From contig JBFWQO010000006.1 in the NCBI GenBank assembly GCA_050249415.1, positions 168,002 through 232,001 on the forward strand: a DNA stretch of 64,000 nt, given 5' to 3'. The translations under genes were made by a program, and so were the position numbers. Below the pieces are notes generated by a model. That model was not told the DNA's origin, ran no database searches, and saw only the letters and a program-made list of their open reading frames with translations. This DNA is from CADEFQ01 sp050249415. Lineage in GTDB: Bacteria; Pseudomonadota; Gammaproteobacteria; Steroidobacterales; Steroidobacteraceae. Positions 25,793 to 37,096 of this stretch are shown piece after piece. How positions within the stretch are numbered: the stretch's first letter is position 1; every line of letters begins with the position of its first letter.

Positions 25793-26601
25793 GCCACATC
25801 ACGACGCACCGGGGTGGCTTTGCACCGGGCTTCACCGCGATCACGCGAGCGGCGGACCCGGCGCACGGCACGGGTCTCGGCCTCGGCGTGCTGCGCCTCG
25901 GCGCCGGTGAGGCGTGGAGCGCGCCGGTCGTGCGCGAAACCGCGTGGCTGCTGATGTCGGGCGAGGTGCGCGCGCGTGGGGGCGACCGCGAGGCCGTGCT
26001 GTCGCGCGCGTCGCTGTTCGACGAATCAGCGAGCTGCCTGCACGTGGCGGCAGGTACGCCCGTCTCGCTGGTCGCGGGCACCGATTGCGAGCTGACCGTC
26101 TACGACACGGCGAACGTGCGCGATTTCGCGCCACGGGTGTTTCGCCCCGCCGAAGTGCCGAACGAGCATCGCGGCAAGGGCCAGGTGCGCGATCGCAGCC
26201 TGCGCTTCGTGCGCACGATCTTCGACACGCGCAACTCGCCGCCCGCGGTCGAGCTCGTGCTCGGCGAAGTCGTCACGTTCCCGGGCGGCTGGTCGAGCTA
26301 CCCGCCGCATCATCACCCGCAACCCGAGATCTACCACTACCGCTTCACGGCCCCGCAGGGCTATGGGCACGCGGAACTCGGCGACGCCGTCGTCAAGGTG
26401 CGCGAGTACGACACGCTCTGCATTCCGGCGGGATTCGACCATGCGCAATGCGCGGCGCCCGGCTACGGGATGTACTACTCATGGGTGATCCGGCACCTGC
26501 CGGATCGGCCCTACACCGTGCCCGAGTTCACGGCGGAGCACGCGTGGACGATGCGGCCCGACGCGCAGTTCTGGTGGCCGGCGGAGCCGGGTGATGGCTG
26601 A
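25789..26601 (+). CDS. iolB: 5-deoxy-glucuronate isomerase
   Basis: A 270-residue bicupin, the family's normal length. The C-terminal cupin holds the metal site HHHPQPEIYHYRF (His174-His176, Glu180), and NEHRGKGQVRDR before it is a family block. It isomerises 5-deoxy-D-glucuronate to 5-dehydro-2-deoxy-D-gluconate. The GTG at 25789 is chosen because it overlaps the previous stop (GTGA) and matches the usual N-terminus; an upstream GTG would add six residues. It overlaps iolC by 8 nt. Confidence 0.9.
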   Translation: MSHITTHRGGFAPGFTAITRAADPAHGTGLGLGVLRLGAGEAWSAPVVRETAWLLMSGEVRARGGDREAVLSRASLFDESASCLHVAAGTPVSLVAGTDCELTVYDTANVRDFAPRVFRPAEVPNEHRGKGQVRDRSLRFVRTIFDTRNSPPAVELVLGEVVTFPGGWSSYPPHHHPQPEIYHYRFTAPQGYGHAELGDAVVKVREYDTLCIPAGFDHAQCAAPGYGMYYSWVIRHLPDRPYTVPEFTAEHAWTMRPDAQFWWPAEPGDG

Positions 26602-28503
26602 AACCGCGGCCGGCACGGCGCGCCCGCGCGATGTCATCTGCCTCGGGCGCGCGGCGGTCGATCTCTACGGCCAGCAGATCGGCGGCCGCTTCGAAGACGT
26701 ACAGACCTTCGCGAAGTACCTCGGGGGCTCCTCCGCGAATGTCGCCTTCGGGCTCGCGAGGCTCGGGGTGAAGTCCGCGATGCTGACGCGCGTCGGGGAC
26801 GAGCCGATGGGCCGCTTCGTGCGCGCCACGCTCGAGGGGGCGGGGGTCGACGTGAGCCACGTCGCGACCGACCCGCGTCGCCTCACCGCGCTGGTGCTGC
26901 TCGGCATCGCGGGGCGCAACGAATTCCCGCACATCTTCTATCGCGAGAACTGTGCGGACATGGGCCTCACGGCGGACGACTTCGATGCCGCGTACATCGG
27001 CTCGAGCCGCATGATCGCGATCACCGGGACACACCTGTCGAGCGAGTCGACGGCCGCGGCGGTGATGAAGGCGGTCCGGCTCGCGCGCGCGCTGGGCACG
27101 CTGGTCGTATTCGACATCGACTACCGGCCCGTGCTGTGGGGGCTCGCCGGCGCCGGTGACGGCGCGAACCGCTTCGTCGCCTCGCCCGAGGTGACCCGGC
27201 GCATCGCGGCGATCCTGCCCGAGTGCGATCTCGTCGTCGGCACCGAAGAGGAAATCCGCATCGCGGGCGGCCACGCCGACACCGACGCGGCGCGTGCGGC
27301 GATACGCGAGGCCGGCACCGCGACGATCGTCGTCAAGCGCGGGGCGGCCGGCTGCACGATCCATCCGCCGACCGGGGAGGCGATCGACGTGCCGGGCTTT
27401 CCGGTCGAAGTGCTGAACACGCTCGGCGCCGGCGATGCGTTCCTCTCGGGGCTCCTGTGCGGACGCCTCGCGGGGGACGACTGGCCACGCGCGGGGGCGC
27501 TCGGCAACGCCTGCGGAGCGCTCGTCGTCTCCCGCCACGGCTGTGCGCCGGCATTGCCGAGCCGCATCGAGCTCGACGAATTCCTCGCGCGCGCCGCGGA
27601 CATCCGGCGCCCCGACCGGGATGTGCGGCTCGTGCGCCTGCACGACGCGACGACCACCCGTCGTCCGAGGGGCGACCTGTACGTGCTCGCCTTCGATCAT
27701 CGCCGGCAACTCGAACAGCTGGCAGGCACGGTCGGCCAGCCCGTCGAGCGCATCACGCAGTTCAAGGCACTCGTGGCCGATGCGGTCGAACGCGTCGCGC
27801 GCGAGGTGCCGTGGCGTGACCGCATCGGCGTCATCGTCGATGAGCGCTACGGCACCGACGTACTGTCGCGCATGACCCATGCGGGCCATTGGGTCGGGCG
27901 CGCCATCGAGATCCCGGGCTCGCGGCCCCTCGAGCTCGAGCCGCGCAACCACAGCGGCCTGCCGCTGCTGGCATGGCCCGCGAACCAGGTGATCAAGTGC
28001 CTCGTGTTCTATCATCCGGACGATCCGCCCGAGTTGCGCCTCGCGCAGGAGGAGCGCGTGATCGAGCTCGCGCACGATGCCCGCGAGCTCGGCCGCGAGC
28101 TGCTGCTCGAGATCGTCGCGAGCGGCCGCGGGCGCGAAGTGGACGACACCACCGTCGCGCGCGCGTTGCGCCGCTTCTACAACCTCGGCGTGCGGCCGGC
28201 GTGGTGGAAGCTCGAACCGCCGTCGCGCGCGGCGTGGCCGCGCATCGAGGACCTGATCATGGAATACGATCCGCACTGCAACGGCGTCCTGTTGCTCGGC
28301 CTCGATGCGCCCGAGGCGCAGCTGCGCGCCGGATTCGGGAACGCGGCGCCGCACGCGATCTGTCGCGGCTTCGCGGTCGGGCGCAGCATCTTCGGCCAGC
28401 CGGCCCGCGAGTGGATGCACGGCGCGCTCGCGGACGACGCGGTGGTCGACGAACTCGCGACCCGCTATCGACGACTCGCGGATCTCTGGCGGGAGCTGCG
28501 CGC

Positions 28504-28507
<4 letters not shown>
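26594..28507 (+). CDS. iolC: bifunctional 5-dehydro-2-deoxygluconokinase / 5-dehydro-2-deoxyphosphogluconate aldolase
   Basis: A 637-residue fusion. Residues about 12-335 are a PfkB kinase (GGSSANVAFGLARLG near 44, DIDYRPVLW near 174, catalytic Asp281 in LNTLGAGDAFLSG). Residues about 355-637 are the DUF2090 domain, with LAFDHRRQLEQL, IGVIVDERYG and IKCLVFYHPDD, the IolJ-like aldolase part. The kinase phosphorylates 5-dehydro-2-deoxygluconate at C6; the aldolase cleaves the product to malonate semialdehyde and dihydroxyacetone phosphate. The fusion explains the absence of a separate iolJ. GGAG lies 7 nt before the ATG. Confidence 0.92.
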
Positions 28508-30335
<1,828 letters not shown>

Positions 30336-30339
<4 letters not shown>

Positions 30340-31220
30340 TCCGCCTCGGCATCAATCCGATCTCCTGGACGAACGACGACCTGCCGGGGCTCGGGGACGA
30401 CATTTCGCTCGACACCTGCCTGCGGGAGGCTCGCGCCGCGGGCTACGCCGGCGTCGAACTCGGCCGCAAGTTCCCGCGCGATGCGGCGCAGCTCGGACCG
30501 ATCCTCGATGCGCACGGCCTGCGTCTCGTCTCGGGCTGGTACAGCCTGCGGCTGCTCGAGCGCGATGCGGACGCGGAGTTTGCCGCGATGGCCGATCACT
30601 TCGCGCTGCTCGCGTCGCTCGGCGCGAACGTCATGGTCGTCTGCGAAGTCACGGGTTGCGTCCACGGCGACCAGGGCGCGCGGCTGTCGCGGCGCCCGCA
30701 CCTGCCGCCGGGGCGCTGGCCGCAGTTCGGCGCGCGCCTCACCCGGCTCGCGGATCGCATGCAGGCAGCCGGCCTGCGCATGGCGTATCACCATCACATG
30801 GGCACCGTCGTGCAGTCGGGCGCGGATATCGACGCGCTGATGAAGCATGCGGGCGCGGCCGTCGGGCTGCTGCTCGACACCGGTCATCTCGCGTTCGCGG
30901 GCGAGGATCCGGTCCGCTGCGCCACGCAGTACGCGGAACGCATCGTGCACGTGCATTGCAAGGACGTGCGCCCCACCGTGCTCGCACGTGCGCTCAATCG
31001 CGACGCGAGCTTCCTCGACGCGGTCCTGCAGGGCGTATTCACGGTGCCCGGCGATGGCAGCGTCGATTACCCCGCGGTGCTCGGGCCCATCGCGCGCGCG
31101 GGCTTTGGCGGCTGGATCGTCGTCGAGGCGGAACAGGATCCGGCGGTTGCGACGCCCGCGCGCTATGCGCGCATGGGGCGCGAGTACCTGGCCCGCGTCA
31201 CGGGCGAGCTGTTCGCGTGA
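30336..31220 (+). CDS. iolE: inosose dehydratase
   Basis: A 294-residue TIM-barrel protein of the xylose-isomerase-like/AP-endonuclease-2 superfamily. Family blocks are GINPISWTNDDLPGLGDDI (5-23), AYHHHMGTVVQS (with metal-ligand His), LLLDTGHLAFAGEDP and VHCKDVRP, ending GWIVVEAEQDP. It dehydrates 2-keto-myo-inositol to the trihydroxycyclohexanedione. The ATG overlaps the iolD stop by 4 nt, and its own stop overlaps the phosphatase start by 4 nt, so the phosphatase is a true member of the operon. Confidence 0.92.
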
Positions 31221-32575
31221 CGGAGAGCGGCAATCGCCGCCGCTTCCTCGCGGGCGCAGCCGGCGCCCTGGGCGCCGCGCTCGCGCCGTGGCGCACCTGG
31301 CCCGGGGCCCGCGGCTACCCGCGGCTGCAGCAGGGTCCGATGATCGGTGACACGGGGCCTGCGCACCTCGCGATCTGGGGCCGCGCGAACGGTCCGTTTC
31401 CGGTGGCGTTCGAGTATTCGACGGATCGCGACTTCAACGCGCCGCGTCGCAGTGCACCGGTCATCGCCACCGCCGCCGGCGATTTCACGGCCGTGGTGCG
31501 CATCGACGGGCTCGAGCCCGGCACGGTGTACTGGTACCGGCCGGTCGTCGACGGGGTCGTCGACCGCTACCAGAGCGTGCCGTTCGCGACGCGCACCGCA
31601 CCGGCCGGCGCCGCCGACTTCCGCGTCGCGTTCGGCTCCTGTGCACGCCTGGCACGCGATCCGGTGCAGCGCATCTTCGACACGGTGGTGCGCGAATCGC
31701 CCGACCTGTTCCTCTGGCTCGGCGACAACGTGTATGCGGACTCCGCTGCGCCCGAGGCCATCGCCGACGAGTATCGGCGCCAGCGCATGGTGCACTCGCT
31801 GCTGCCGCTCAATCGCACGACCTCGCAGCTCGCGATCTGGGACGACCACGATTTCGGCTACAACAACAGCGACGGCACTTCACCTTTCAAGGACGCCTCG
31901 CTCGCGACCTTCCGCAATTACTGGGCGAATCCGTCGTACGGTCTGCCCGATGCGCCGGGCGTGTTTTTCCGCAAGTCCTTCGGCGGCGTCGATTTCTTCA
32001 TGCTCGACGGTCGCTACCACCGTGCGCCGAACGGCGAGCCGGACGGCCCGCGCAAGAGCTTCCTCGGTGCGGCACAGAATGCGTGGTTGCGCGAGGCGCT
32101 CGCAGCGAGCCGCGCGCCCTTCAAGATCCTCGCCTGCGGCAGCGGCTGGTCGATGGCGGACGGCGTCGACGGCGACACCTGGGCGGCGTTTCGCACCGAG
32201 CGCGACGCGCTGTTCGATTTTGTCCGCGACCGGCGCGTCGAGGGAGTCGTGCTGCTCTCGGGCGACAGCCACGTCGGGGAACTCAATTGCATCCCGTGGT
32301 CCGCGCGCGGCGGCTACGACCTCTATGACCTCGTCAGCTCGCCGCTCGCACAATCACCGTCCGACTCGTGGGTGACGCAGGAGCCCGAGATCCGCATGCG
32401 CGAGGTGTACGCGGGCGGCGCCAACGCCGGCATGCTGCATTTCACGCCGGAGCCGAATCCCTCGCTCACGTTCACGCTCTTCGACGAATGGGGCCTCACG
32501 CCGTGGGCGCCGCTGCGGCTGACGCCGGGCGACCTGCGCAACGGCGTCGAGAGCTGGCGCCGGCTCAGGGCCTGA
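31217..32575 (+). CDS. phoD: Tat-exported PhoD-like alkaline phosphatase/phosphodiesterase
   Basis: A 452-residue protein with a twin-arginine leader (NRRRFLAGAAGALGAAL, 6-22), so it is exported folded to the periplasm. A fibronectin-like PhoD N-terminal domain (about 35-130) precedes the metallophosphatase core: FGSCARLARDP, FLWLGDNVYAD, IWDDHDFGYNN and LLSGDSHVGELN. PhoD enzymes need Ca2+/Fe3+ and cleave phosphomono- and diesters. Its coupling to iolE by a GTGA overlap suggests that it removes phosphate from partly degraded phytate. It is convergent with and overlaps the phytase gene by 11 bp. Confidence 0.87.
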   Translation: MTESGNRRRFLAGAAGALGAALAPWRTWPGARGYPRLQQGPMIGDTGPAHLAIWGRANGPFPVAFEYSTDRDFNAPRRSAPVIATAAGDFTAVVRIDGLEPGTVYWYRPVVDGVVDRYQSVPFATRTAPAGAADFRVAFGSCARLARDPVQRIFDTVVRESPDLFLWLGDNVYADSAAPEAIADEYRRQRMVHSLLPLNRTTSQLAIWDDHDFGYNNSDGTSPFKDASLATFRNYWANPSYGLPDAPGVFFRKSFGGVDFFMLDGRYHRAPNGEPDGPRKSFLGAAQNAWLREALAASRAPFKILACGSGWSMADGVDGDTWAAFRTERDALFDFVRDRRVEGVVLLSGDSHVGELNCIPWSARGGYDLYDLVSSPLAQSPSDSWVTQEPEIRMREVYAGGANAGMLHFTPEPNPSLTFTLFDEWGLTPWAPLRLTPGDLRNGVESWRRLRA

Positions 32576-34646
32576 GCAGCACGCGCTCCACGTCTTCCCA
32601 CGACACGAACTTGAAATTCTGCGGCTCGTCCGGCCCGATGTTGCGGCCGTCCTGCACGACCAGCAGGCCGCGCGGATACTGCGGCCCGAGCGGCGCGCCC
32701 GAGACGTCGAGGCCGTCGGTTTCCGACGCCCCGTCGATGCCGAGCGCACCGTTCGCGACGACCGAGAAGAAGCCGACGAACGCGTTGTCGCCTTCGCGGC
32801 GGAACACCGCGTAGTTGTCGGCGCCCTGGTTCGACAGCACGATGTAGCCGGTGCCGTTCGGGCCGGCCCAGAGGCCGACGCCCTCCGCGTCGTCGGTCAG
32901 TTCCCCGGGCCCGACCCTGCCGACCGCGCGCCGGACCGTCCCGCCCTGCGGCTCGGCCGGGTAGCGCCACAGGGCGACGTCTTCCTCCGAGACATACAGC
33001 GCGCCGGTCGCGTCGTCGGCGACGCACCCTTCGGCGAGCGAGCCGACCTGGAATGTGCGCACCGCTTCGGCGCGCACCTTGTCGCCCGCCGCCACGAGCC
33101 TCCATTGGCGCATCGTGCCGGTGTCCTCGTTGTCGTTGATGAACACGTACGTCTCGCCGCTCTTCGCGCTGCGATACATGCACAGCCCGTATGGATCGGA
33201 GAGCCCGGTTTCGATCACACCGTCGGCCACGTCGACGAGGCGCCTCGCCACCGGATCGACGCGATAGAGCGCGATGCCTTTGGTCGTGCGGTTCGATGCG
33301 GCGACGAGCGCGACGCGCTCACCGCCGAGCCTGAAGCCTTCGCGCAGGTCGACATTGTTCATGCGCCCGTCGGGCAGCGACTGCAGGCGCCGGCCCGCGA
33401 GATCATAGACGTCGAGGCCGCGCTTCTTGTTGGTGCCGATCACGAGGCTCAACCGGGGGTCGGTCGGGTGCACCCAGATCGCCGGATCGTCGGCCGCATC
33501 GCCGTAATTCTCCACCGGAACCGTTTCGGCGCGCGGCTCGACTGTGTGCGCGGTCGGCGCGGTCATGATGCGCGGATCGCGGCCCGTGGCGCTCGCGAGG
33601 CCGAGTCCAGCGGCGATCGGGTCCCAGCTCGCGAGCTTGATGTTGCCCGACGCCCCGTCATTGTCCTCGTCGAATGCGGCGATGAGCCCGCCGGTGCTGC
33701 CGGCGAGCGGCCACGCGATGGCCGCGAGACCCTCGCTCTCGCCGACCGCGTCGATCGCATGCGCGGCGCCGATCCGGAAGCTGCCGAGCCACGCATCGTC
33801 GCCGAGCCCGTAGACATTGAAGCGACCCGGCTTCACGTCCGCCGCGAGCAGGTAGGCTGTCTCGTCGTTCGCGCGATAGACCGCGAGGCCCTTCACTTCC
33901 TGCGTGATGTGGCCGCAGGGTGCCACGAGATCGACTGCACTGCGCTCGGCGTCCGTCTCCGGCTCGGCCGCGAGGCGCCAGATACCCACCTTTTCCTCGG
34001 CGACGAACAGCGTGCGGCTCGACGCGTCCACCGCGCAGTAGCCTGCGCCGATGCCCACCGGGATCGTGCGCACCAGCGCACCGCGCACCGCGCCGGCCAC
34101 GGCGTCGAGCTGCCACTGCTGCACACTGCCTTCGACGGTGACGAACGCGTACTGGCGGCCGGTGTCCGGGCTGCGATAGGTGCAGAGGCCGGCGATCTCG
34201 CCATGGACGGCCATCGGTTCGTGCGAAACACGGCGCACGGCGAGCGTCGCGGGATCGATGGCGAGCGCCACGAGCCCGCTGCCCACCCGATCACCCACGA
34301 GGACGAGTCCGGTCGCCGTCTTTTCACCGCCGAGCGCAAAGCCGTAACTGACGGCGACGAAATCGGGCTCGACGCCGCGGAACGCGCCGACGCGCTGGCC
34401 GTCGAACGAAAACAGCTCGAGACCCGCGGTGCCTCCGGTGCCGAGCACGAGGCTGCGGGCAGCGCCTGCGGGATGCAGCCAGAATGCGACGTCGTTGCCG
34501 TCGTTCTCGGCGTTCGGCACCGTCTCGGCGAGCGCAGCCACGTCGATCGGGGGCGACGCGATCGCGGCACCGGCGAGGGCGAGGGCGAGGGCGAGGGCGA
34601 GGGCGAGGGCGAGGGCGCAGGTCGCGACGACAATGAACTCACGCAT
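32565..34646 (-). CDS. two-domain beta-propeller phytase
   Basis: A 693-residue exported protein made of two tandem beta-propeller phytase (3-phytase) domains, about 35-355 and 365-693. The second retains the classical calcium/active-site block DDPAIWVHPTDP, followed by VIGTNKKRGLDVYDL. The first has the degenerate counterpart NDVAFWLHPAG. In known dual-domain phytases the incomplete first domain aids hydrolysis while the second is catalytic. The substrate is phytate (inositol hexakisphosphate), yielding lower inositol phosphates and phosphate. The signal peptide is unusual, an (Ala-Leu)n core encoded by a hexanucleotide repeat. The ATG has GGAG 7 nt upstream. Confidence 0.9.
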   Translation of the reverse strand: MREFIVVATCALALALALALALALAGAAIASPPIDVAALAETVPNAENDGNDVAFWLHPAGAARSLVLGTGGTAGLELFSFDGQRVGAFRGVEPDFVAVSYGFALGGEKTATGLVLVGDRVGSGLVALAIDPATLAVRRVSHEPMAVHGEIAGLCTYRSPDTGRQYAFVTVEGSVQQWQLDAVAGAVRGALVRTIPVGIGAGYCAVDASSRTLFVAEEKVGIWRLAAEPETDAERSAVDLVAPCGHITQEVKGLAVYRANDETAYLLAADVKPGRFNVYGLGDDAWLGSFRIGAAHAIDAVGESEGLAAIAWPLAGSTGGLIAAFDEDNDGASGNIKLASWDPIAAGLGLASATGRDPRIMTAPTAHTVEPRAETVPVENYGDAADDPAIWVHPTDPRLSLVIGTNKKRGLDVYDLAGRRLQSLPDGRMNNVDLREGFRLGGERVALVAASNRTTKGIALYRVDPVARRLVDVADGVIETGLSDPYGLCMYRSAKSGETYVFINDNEDTGTMRQWRLVAAGDKVRAEAVRTFQVGSLAEGCVADDATGALYVSEEDVALWRYPAEPQGGTVRRAVGRVGPGELTDDAEGVGLWAGPNGTGYIVLSNQGADNYAVFRREGDNAFVGFFSVVANGALGIDGASETDGLDVSGAPLGPQYPRGLLVVQDGRNIGPDEPQNFKFVSWEDVERVLLRP
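34573..34614. repeat. hexanucleotide tandem repeat (GCGAGG x7) in phytase signal peptide
   Basis: Seven perfect copies of GCGAGG on the plus strand encode alternating Leu-Ala on the minus strand within the hydrophobic core of the phytase signal peptide. Copy-number change would lengthen or shorten the core by two residues without shifting frame. Confidence 0.85.
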
Positions 34647-34662
34647 CGCGGGACTCCAGCTA

Positions 34663-34693
34663 TGGAACAATTTTTCTATTCGTGTAATATAAT
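34663..34693 (+). promoter_or_regulatory. promoter/operator between phytase and transporter genes
   Basis: TGGAACAATTTTTCTA (34663-34678) matches the TGGAA-N6-TTCCA palindrome with one mismatch. A perfect -10, TATAAT (34688-34693), reads towards the transporter gene, whose GTG is at 34736; the palindrome covers the -35 position. On the other strand the same site lies 17 bp upstream of the phytase ATG. One operator could thus control both divergent genes and tie them to the iol regulon. Confidence 0.6.
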
Positions 34694-34735
34694 AGAAATG
34701 GCGTTTCATACACAAGCCGACGGGCCCGCGCGGCC

Positions 34736-36088
34736 GTGAACGCGCTGCTGCGCGCGTTCGCAACCGGCACGGATCGCGAACCGCTCGCCGACACCGCGCG
34801 GATCGATGCGCTCTACCGGCGCCATCGCCTGCGTGTGATGATCGCCATCACCCTCGGCTACGGCCTCGTCTATACCTGCCGACTCGCGTTGTCGGTCGTC
34901 AAGAAACCGCTGATCGACGCCGGCATATTCTCGCCGACCGACCTTGGCCTGATCGGCTCGGCGCTCTTTTATACCTATGCGGTCGGCAAGCTGGTGAACG
35001 GCTTTCTCGCCGACCACGCGAACATGAAGGTGTTCTTCGCCTTCGCGGTGCTGGTGTCGGCGCTCCTCAATATCGGCATGGGATTCTCGACGGTCGTCGC
35101 GGTTTCCGCCCTGCTCTGGGGATTGAACGGCTGGTTCCAGAGCTTCGGCGCACCGGCGGGTGTCGTCGCGATGACCAACTGGTTCAGCAATCGCGAACGC
35201 GGCCGCTTCTACGGCATCTGGAGCACCGCCCACTCGATCGGCGAGGGGCTCACGTTCGTCGCGGTCGGCGGTGTCGTGGCCGCGTTCGGCTGGCGGTACG
35301 GCTTCTGGGGCCCGGGCGCGCTGTGTGTCCTCGTCGCGATCGCGATGTTCTGGCTCGTGCAGGACCGCCCCCGCACGCTCGGCCTGCCGGCCGTCGCCGA
35401 CTGGCGCAACGACCACTGGCTGGCATCGGCGCCGACATCGCCGGCGCAGGCCGGCGTGTTCCGCACGCAGCTGTCGATCCTGAAGATCCCCGCGGTCTGG
35501 GTGCTCGCGCTCGCGAGCGCGAGCATCTACGTATCGCGCTATGCGATCAACAGCTGGGGCGTGCTCTACCTGCAGGAAGTGCACGGCTTCTCGCTGGTCG
35601 AGGCCGGCACGTTCCTGATGGTGAACACGTTCGCCGGCATCCTCGGCTGCCTCGCGTTCGGCTTCATCTCGGACAAGTGGTTCGCTGCGCGTCGGCCGCC
35701 GGCGAACCTGCTGTTCGCGCTGGCCGAGATCGCGGGCCTCGCGCTGCTGTTCTACGGGCCGAACACGACGACCTCGCTGGTCTGCGCCTTCGTGCTGTAC
35801 GGGCTCGGCCTGAACGGCCTCGTGACCTCGCTCGGCGGGCTGTTCGCCGTCGACATCGCGCCGAAGCGCGTCGCGGGCGCGGCCATGGGGCTCATCGGCA
35901 TCTTCAGTTACGTCGGCGCGGCGATCCAGGAGAACGTCAGCGGTCACCTGATCGAACGCGGCATGTCGTTCACTCCCGACGGCGTGCGCCACTACGACTT
36001 CGGGCCGGTCACCTGGTTCTGGCTCGGCTCATCCATCGTCTCGATGCTGCTCGCCGCGACACTGTGGCGCGTGCGGCTGCAGGACTGA
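34736..36088 (+). CDS. MFS transporter, organophosphate:phosphate antiporter (OPA/GlpT-UhpT-like)
   Basis: A 450-residue protein with about 12 membrane helices. The OPA-type start YTCRLALSVVKKPLIDAGIFSPTDLGLIGSAL (about 42-73; key Y-x-x-R, the K-P pair and T-x-x-x-L-G) and GWFQSFGAPAGVVAMTNWFSNRERGRFYG (about 131-159) recall GlpT, UhpT and PgtP. Those exchange a phosphorylated sugar or polyol for phosphate. Next to a phytase and under an operator like that of the iol genes, uptake of an inositol phosphate is a reasonable guess; free inositol is also possible. The GTG start is the only one available, since the upstream ATG at 34698 is followed by a stop in its frame. Confidence 0.82.
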   Translation: MNALLRAFATGTDREPLADTARIDALYRRHRLRVMIAITLGYGLVYTCRLALSVVKKPLIDAGIFSPTDLGLIGSALFYTYAVGKLVNGFLADHANMKVFFAFAVLVSALLNIGMGFSTVVAVSALLWGLNGWFQSFGAPAGVVAMTNWFSNRERGRFYGIWSTAHSIGEGLTFVAVGGVVAAFGWRYGFWGPGALCVLVAIAMFWLVQDRPRTLGLPAVADWRNDHWLASAPTSPAQAGVFRTQLSILKIPAVWVLALASASIYVSRYAINSWGVLYLQEVHGFSLVEAGTFLMVNTFAGILGCLAFGFISDKWFAARRPPANLLFALAEIAGLALLFYGPNTTTSLVCAFVLYGLGLNGLVTSLGGLFAVDIAPKRVAGAAMGLIGIFSYVGAAIQENVSGHLIERGMSFTPDGVRHYDFGPVTWFWLGSSIVSMLLAATLWRVRLQD

Positions 36089-36111
36089 CTCCCTCACCAC
36101 CGGAGAGACCC

Positions 36112-37044
36112 TTGACGACATCCGCCATCCGTTGCGATCTCGCCACCCTCGGCGCCTACACCAGGGACACGATCGTCTCGAAGGCCGGGACTCGTTTCGT
36201 CGACGGCGGCGGCTACAGCTACGCGGCGCACGCGGCGCGCGTCGCCGGCATCGCGGTGGCCGCCGTCACACGCCTCGCGCCCGGGGATCGCGGCAGCACA
36301 CGGGCGCTCGTCGATGCAGGCGTATACGTGGTGGTCCATGAGTCCCGCGCCTCGACGCTGATGCGGCTCGAGTATCCCACCGACAATGTCGACGAACGCG
36401 TCCTCACGGTCGCCGCGGTAGCCGACCCGTTCGAGCCGCACGATGTGGCCGGCATCGACGCGCGCGCGTGGCTCGTCAGCGCATCGGTCCGTGGCGAGGT
36501 CTCGCTCGGGGTGCTGCAGGCACTGCGGGCACGGGGCGGGATCATCGGCGCAGACGTGCAGGGCTTCGTGCGCGTCGTCGGTGACGACGGACGGCTGCAC
36601 TACACACCCTGGCCGGAGCAGCACGAGGTGCTGGCGCTGGTCGATGTGCTGAAGACCGACGCCGTCGAGGCCGAGTTCCTCACCGGCACCGCCGACATCC
36701 ATCGGGCCGCGGCGATCCTCGCAGCCCAGGGCCCGCGTGAGATCGTGCTGACCCATCGCGATGGTGTGCTGGTCCTCGCGGAGGGCCGCGAGCACGAGGC
36801 ATCGTTTCATCCGGAGCCGCTGCGCGGCCGCAGCGGCCGCGGTGACACCTGCATCGGCGCGTACCTGTCGTGCCGCCTCGCGCAATCGCCCGCCGAATCC
36901 ACGACCTGGGCCGCTGCGGTCACGAGCCTCAAGATGGAAGCGGAAGGCCCGATCCGACGCCCGGTGCGGGACGTGCACGCTAAGATCGCGCGCCACTACG
37001 CGGCGGCGAACAGCGAACAGCGATCAGCGATCCGCCAGACGTAG
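36112..37044 (+). CDS. PfkB-family carbohydrate/cyclitol kinase
   Basis: A 310-residue ribokinase-like protein. The substrate-lid glycine pair is in FVDGGGYSYAAHAARVAG (29-46), and the anion hole with catalytic Asp245 is in RSGRGDTCIGAYLS. A TTG start is assigned because CGGAGAG lies just upstream at proper spacing and the fold begins there. The final residues (NSEQRSAIRQT) are encoded by the heptad repeat. It lacks close resemblance to ribokinase or fructokinase; plant and archaeal inositol kinases belong to this family, so an inositol kinase is a testable guess. It lies 23 bp after the transporter gene, in one operon. Confidence 0.78.
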   Translation: MTTSAIRCDLATLGAYTRDTIVSKAGTRFVDGGGYSYAAHAARVAGIAVAAVTRLAPGDRGSTRALVDAGVYVVVHESRASTLMRLEYPTDNVDERVLTVAAVADPFEPHDVAGIDARAWLVSASVRGEVSLGVLQALRARGGIIGADVQGFVRVVGDDGRLHYTPWPEQHEVLALVDVLKTDAVEAEFLTGTADIHRAAAILAAQGPREIVLTHRDGVLVLAEGREHEASFHPEPLRGRSGRGDTCIGAYLSCRLAQSPAESTTWAAAVTSLKMEAEGPIRRPVRDVHAKIARHYAAANSEQRSAIRQT

Positions 37045-37096
37045 GCTGCGCTCCCGGCCGTTCGCCGCTTGCTGTTCGCCATTCGCTGATCGCTGT
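37003..37096. repeat. heptad-repeat hairpin (AGCGAAC/AGCGATC family)
   Basis: The left arm GCGAACAGCGAACAGCGATC is followed by AGCGATCCGCC. The right arm CGCTTGCTGTTCGCCATTCG continues as CTGATCGCTGTAG, the reverse complement of the same heptads. It lies between the kinase and mmsA genes and forms the last codons of the kinase. It is probably a terminator or a mobile repeat of the same family as 1048-1150. Confidence 0.6.

Noticed and set aside
34573..34614. Tandem repeat considered as an ON/OFF phase-variation tract
   Set aside because: The unit is 6 nt, so copy changes keep the reading frame; only signal-peptide length would vary.
33105..34739. A 544-codon plus-strand frame opposite the phytase gene, ending in a Glu-Gly repeat
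   Set aside because: The repeat is the GCGAGG microsatellite read in the wrong direction; the phytase frame has domains, a signal peptide and a ribosome site.
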